16,765 nucleotides of DNA from Thermodesulfovibrionia bacterium (GTDB lineage Bacteria > Nitrospirota > Thermodesulfovibrionia > UBA6902). The position numbers and the translations under genes were made by a program. The notes under the pieces are model-generated. The model was not told the DNA's origin, did no database searches, and saw only the letters and a list, made by a program, of their open reading frames with translations. This document shows, piece by piece, positions 15,409 to 16,765 of this stretch; the stretch's first letter is position 1; the number at the start of each line of letters is the position of its first letter. The stretch covers positions 1 through 16,765 of the forward strand of contig CAMYJJ010000035.1 of NCBI GenBank assembly GCA_947258735.1, written 5' to 3'.

Positions 15409-15743
15409 AATGAATATCCATGTAAACAGCTAATAATAATTTTTTTTAGTGTATCAGGATCGTCTGATTATTGCTCACTCAAACAAGTTATTAAATTCTA
15501 AATTTAACTTATCTATTAAATTCATTAGAATGTATCTCAAAATATATTTTTATGATAAAAAAACCTATTTTCATTTCCCGACTTGATCGGGGAATCCAGG
15601 TTTTTCAAGGTTTTCTGGATACCCGCTTACGACATGCGGGTATAACAGGAACAACATCTTTAATTGTATGACAGGTTCTCATATATCTTTGTGGAAAGGT
15701 AAAGTTTATACATATTGCAGATGACTGACGATTGAGACCATAG
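15409..15743. other. 335-bp AT-rich gap between lipid kinase and histidine kinase genes
   Basis: This gap holds the 5' leader of the histidine kinase (very AT-rich, about 15409-15560), a structured palindromic repeat (15557-15650), and about 90 bp of unremarkable sequence after the lipid kinase stop. I see no convincing ORF, RNA gene or clear promoter. Confidence 0.6.
15557..15650. repeat. Compound palindromic intergenic repeat (REP-like), possible terminator
   Basis: Three stems are visible. CCCGA/TCGGG (15577-15581 with 15587-15591) sits inside an outer stem AAAAACCT/AGGTTTTT (15559-15566 with 15598-15605). ATACCCGC/GCGGGTAT (15619-15626 with 15636-15643) is a perfect 8-bp stem with a 9-nt loop. 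ATCCAG/CTGGAT (15594-15599 with 15615-15620) links the two. On the - strand, downstream of the lipid kinase, the structure ends in a run of T (15557-15563), as in an intrinsic terminator. The 'CTGGAT-CCCG...CGGG' pattern resembles dispersed intergenic repeats I recall from other genomes. Copy number cannot be judged from one copy. Confidence 0.6.
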
Positions 15744-16616
15744 TTACCAGACAACGTTGATGGCATCCCTGACCAGTTCTATTTTTACTGGCAGAGTCCC
15801 GAAGTACTCGCCGTCGATCTGAACATGGACCGTGCTGTCAGATCGGATTTCCATCTCTGTGGCATTTAAGTACTCTACGTCTTTGAAGTCAAGATGTTTC
15901 TGTCTTAATACACCAATTATAAAACGAAGAAGATCTGCCCTTGTTCTTCCCTGAAACACACATATATCAAGATGGTCATCTGTGATGGAAGCTTCCGGGG
16001 TGATATAAAAAGGCCCGCCATAACATTTAGCATTGCAGATGATTACGGTATATCCCTTTATCTCCTTCTCAGGTGTCATTACCCGAATGAGAGTTGGCCT
16101 GTGATGCATTAACACCTTAATACCCGACACGACATGAGCAAGTTTACCGGAGATTTTTTTTATAACACCATGTTTAACGCCGCGTACAGTTTCTGCATCA
16201 AACCCGATGCCTGCCATCAGGGAGAAATAACGGCCGTTGATCCTGCCGAGAGAGATTTTCTTTACTGAACCGGAGAGTATTCGATGCACAGCTCCCTCGA
16301 TGTCATCAGGTATGCCCAGCTCCATTGCAAGGACATTGGCAGTGCCCATGGGAATAATCGAGAGAGGGACCTGACGGGTTTCCGGATCATCAGATGACAG
16401 CAGCCCGTTTATCACCTCATTAATCGTGCCATCTCCCCCTGCCACGATAAGTCTGTCAGTTTTTTTTAACCCTTTTGAAAATTCAAGGGCATCACCCTGT
16501 TTTTCAGTGATAAAGGTTGACAGGGAAGTATTCTTTTGCAAAAGCGATGTTACCCTGTCCAGCGATCGGGCAGTATTCCTCCCGGCTGCAGGATTAACGA
16601 CGAGGCTTACGTTCAA
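15744..16616 (-). CDS. Diacylglycerol/lipid kinase of the YegS/BmrU family
   Basis: A 290-residue protein with the full family pattern: N-terminal VVNPAAGRN (6-14), the nucleotide-binding GGDGTINEV (60-68), PMGTANVLAMELGIP (89-103) and a C-terminal beta-sandwich with DDHLDICVF and VQIDGEYFG. Length is normal for the family. It should phosphorylate diacylglycerol or a related lipid at the inner face of the membrane. The start is a TTG at 16616, preceded by AAAGGA at about 5 nt; an in-frame TAA lies just upstream, and the NPAAG motif must be near the N-terminus, so no other start fits. The start overlaps the end of the upstream partial gene by 23 bp, suggesting coupling. No link to the secretion genes is apparent. 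Confidence 0.93.
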   Translation of the reverse strand: MNVSLVVNPAAGRNTARSLDRVTSLLQKNTSLSTFITEKQGDALEFSKGLKKTDRLIVAGGDGTINEVINGLLSSDDPETRQVPLSIIPMGTANVLAMELGIPDDIEGAVHRILSGSVKKISLGRINGRYFSLMAGIGFDAETVRGVKHGVIKKISGKLAHVVSGIKVLMHHRPTLIRVMTPEKEIKGYTVIICNAKCYGGPFYITPEASITDDHLDICVFQGRTRADLLRFIIGVLRQKHLDFKDVEYLNATEMEIRSDSTVHVQIDGEYFGTLPVKIELVRDAINVVW

Positions 16617-16765
16617 GGATTTCCTTTAACGGTATGTTGCCCCTGCAGGGTTTAATTTCATTGATTAAAACAGGGGTCCTCTGCAGATAACTGATTAAAT
16701 CCTTTACTTCTCCTCCGGTAATAAAAAATGCCCTCCCCCCATATGGAACACCCCTCTTCTTTATA
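16594..16765 (-). CDS. 3' end of an unidentified gene (56 codons visible)
   Basis: On the - strand the frame is open from the window edge (first full codon at 16764) to TAA at 16596-16594. The visible sequence (RAFFITGGEVKDLISYL, then NEIKPCRGNIPLKEIL) looks like a genuine folded C-terminus rather than random translation. The other two frames contain stops within about 40 codons. I do not recognise the family. It overlaps the lipid kinase start by 23 bp and is probably co-transcribed with it. Confidence 0.6.
   Translation of the reverse strand, partial: IKKRGVPYGGRAFFITGGEVKDLISYLQRTPVLINEIKPCRGNIPLKEILERKPRR

Noticed and set aside
1..16765. CRISPR array, tRNA, rRNA or insertion sequence
   Set aside because: I saw no regularly spaced repeats, no tRNA or rRNA signature and no transposase; gene boundaries are continuous.

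Overview
The window looks like chromosomal DNA of a Gram-negative bacterium. The evidence is an outer-membrane TolC-type lipoprotein, periplasmic HlyD-type adaptors, a CHASE/PAS histidine kinase and a GGDEF protein. Base composition is moderate. Short hairpin repeats of the 'CTGGAT-CCCG...CGGG' type lie between genes; I recall such repeats from Desulfobacterota- and Nitrospirota-like genomes, but the taxon cannot be fixed from this window.

Layout. Positions 1-3014 (+ strand) hold the 3' end of a very large cadherin/VCBS-like surface protein, followed by a membrane diguanylate cyclase whose start overlaps the surface-protein stop (ATGA). A 230-bp convergent gap follows. Positions 12110-3245 (- strand) carry a compact five-gene operon, in transcription order: a soluble HlyD-type periplasmic adaptor; a TolC-family outer-membrane lipoprotein; an IF2_N-(GAF)-TM-HlyD fusion; a PqqD-like/M50 metalloprotease/HlyD fusion; and a shortened SecA-like ATPase. 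Upstream of it, also on the - strand, are a CHASE-PAS3 histidine kinase (15408-12379), a 335-bp AT-rich gap with a structured repeat, a YegS/BmrU-type lipid kinase (16616-15744), and the last 56 codons of an unidentified gene running off the window end.

Interpretation. The operon looks like a dedicated export machine for the giant adhesin encoded just beyond its 3' end. It has an outer-membrane duct, three separate adaptor proteins and a SecA-type motor, but no ABC-type ATPase, which a classical type I system would require. One adaptor carries a site-2-protease-like zinc protease core with a PqqD-like N-terminus; another carries a translation-initiation-factor IF2_N module at its cytoplasmic end. 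The diguanylate cyclase fused to the adhesin operon suggests control by c-di-GMP. I recall related neighbourhoods (M50-HlyD, GAF-HlyD and SecA-like genes beside cadherin-like giants) in other bacteria but cannot verify this here. I know of no established name for the system, and the IF2_N fusion is the most unusual piece.
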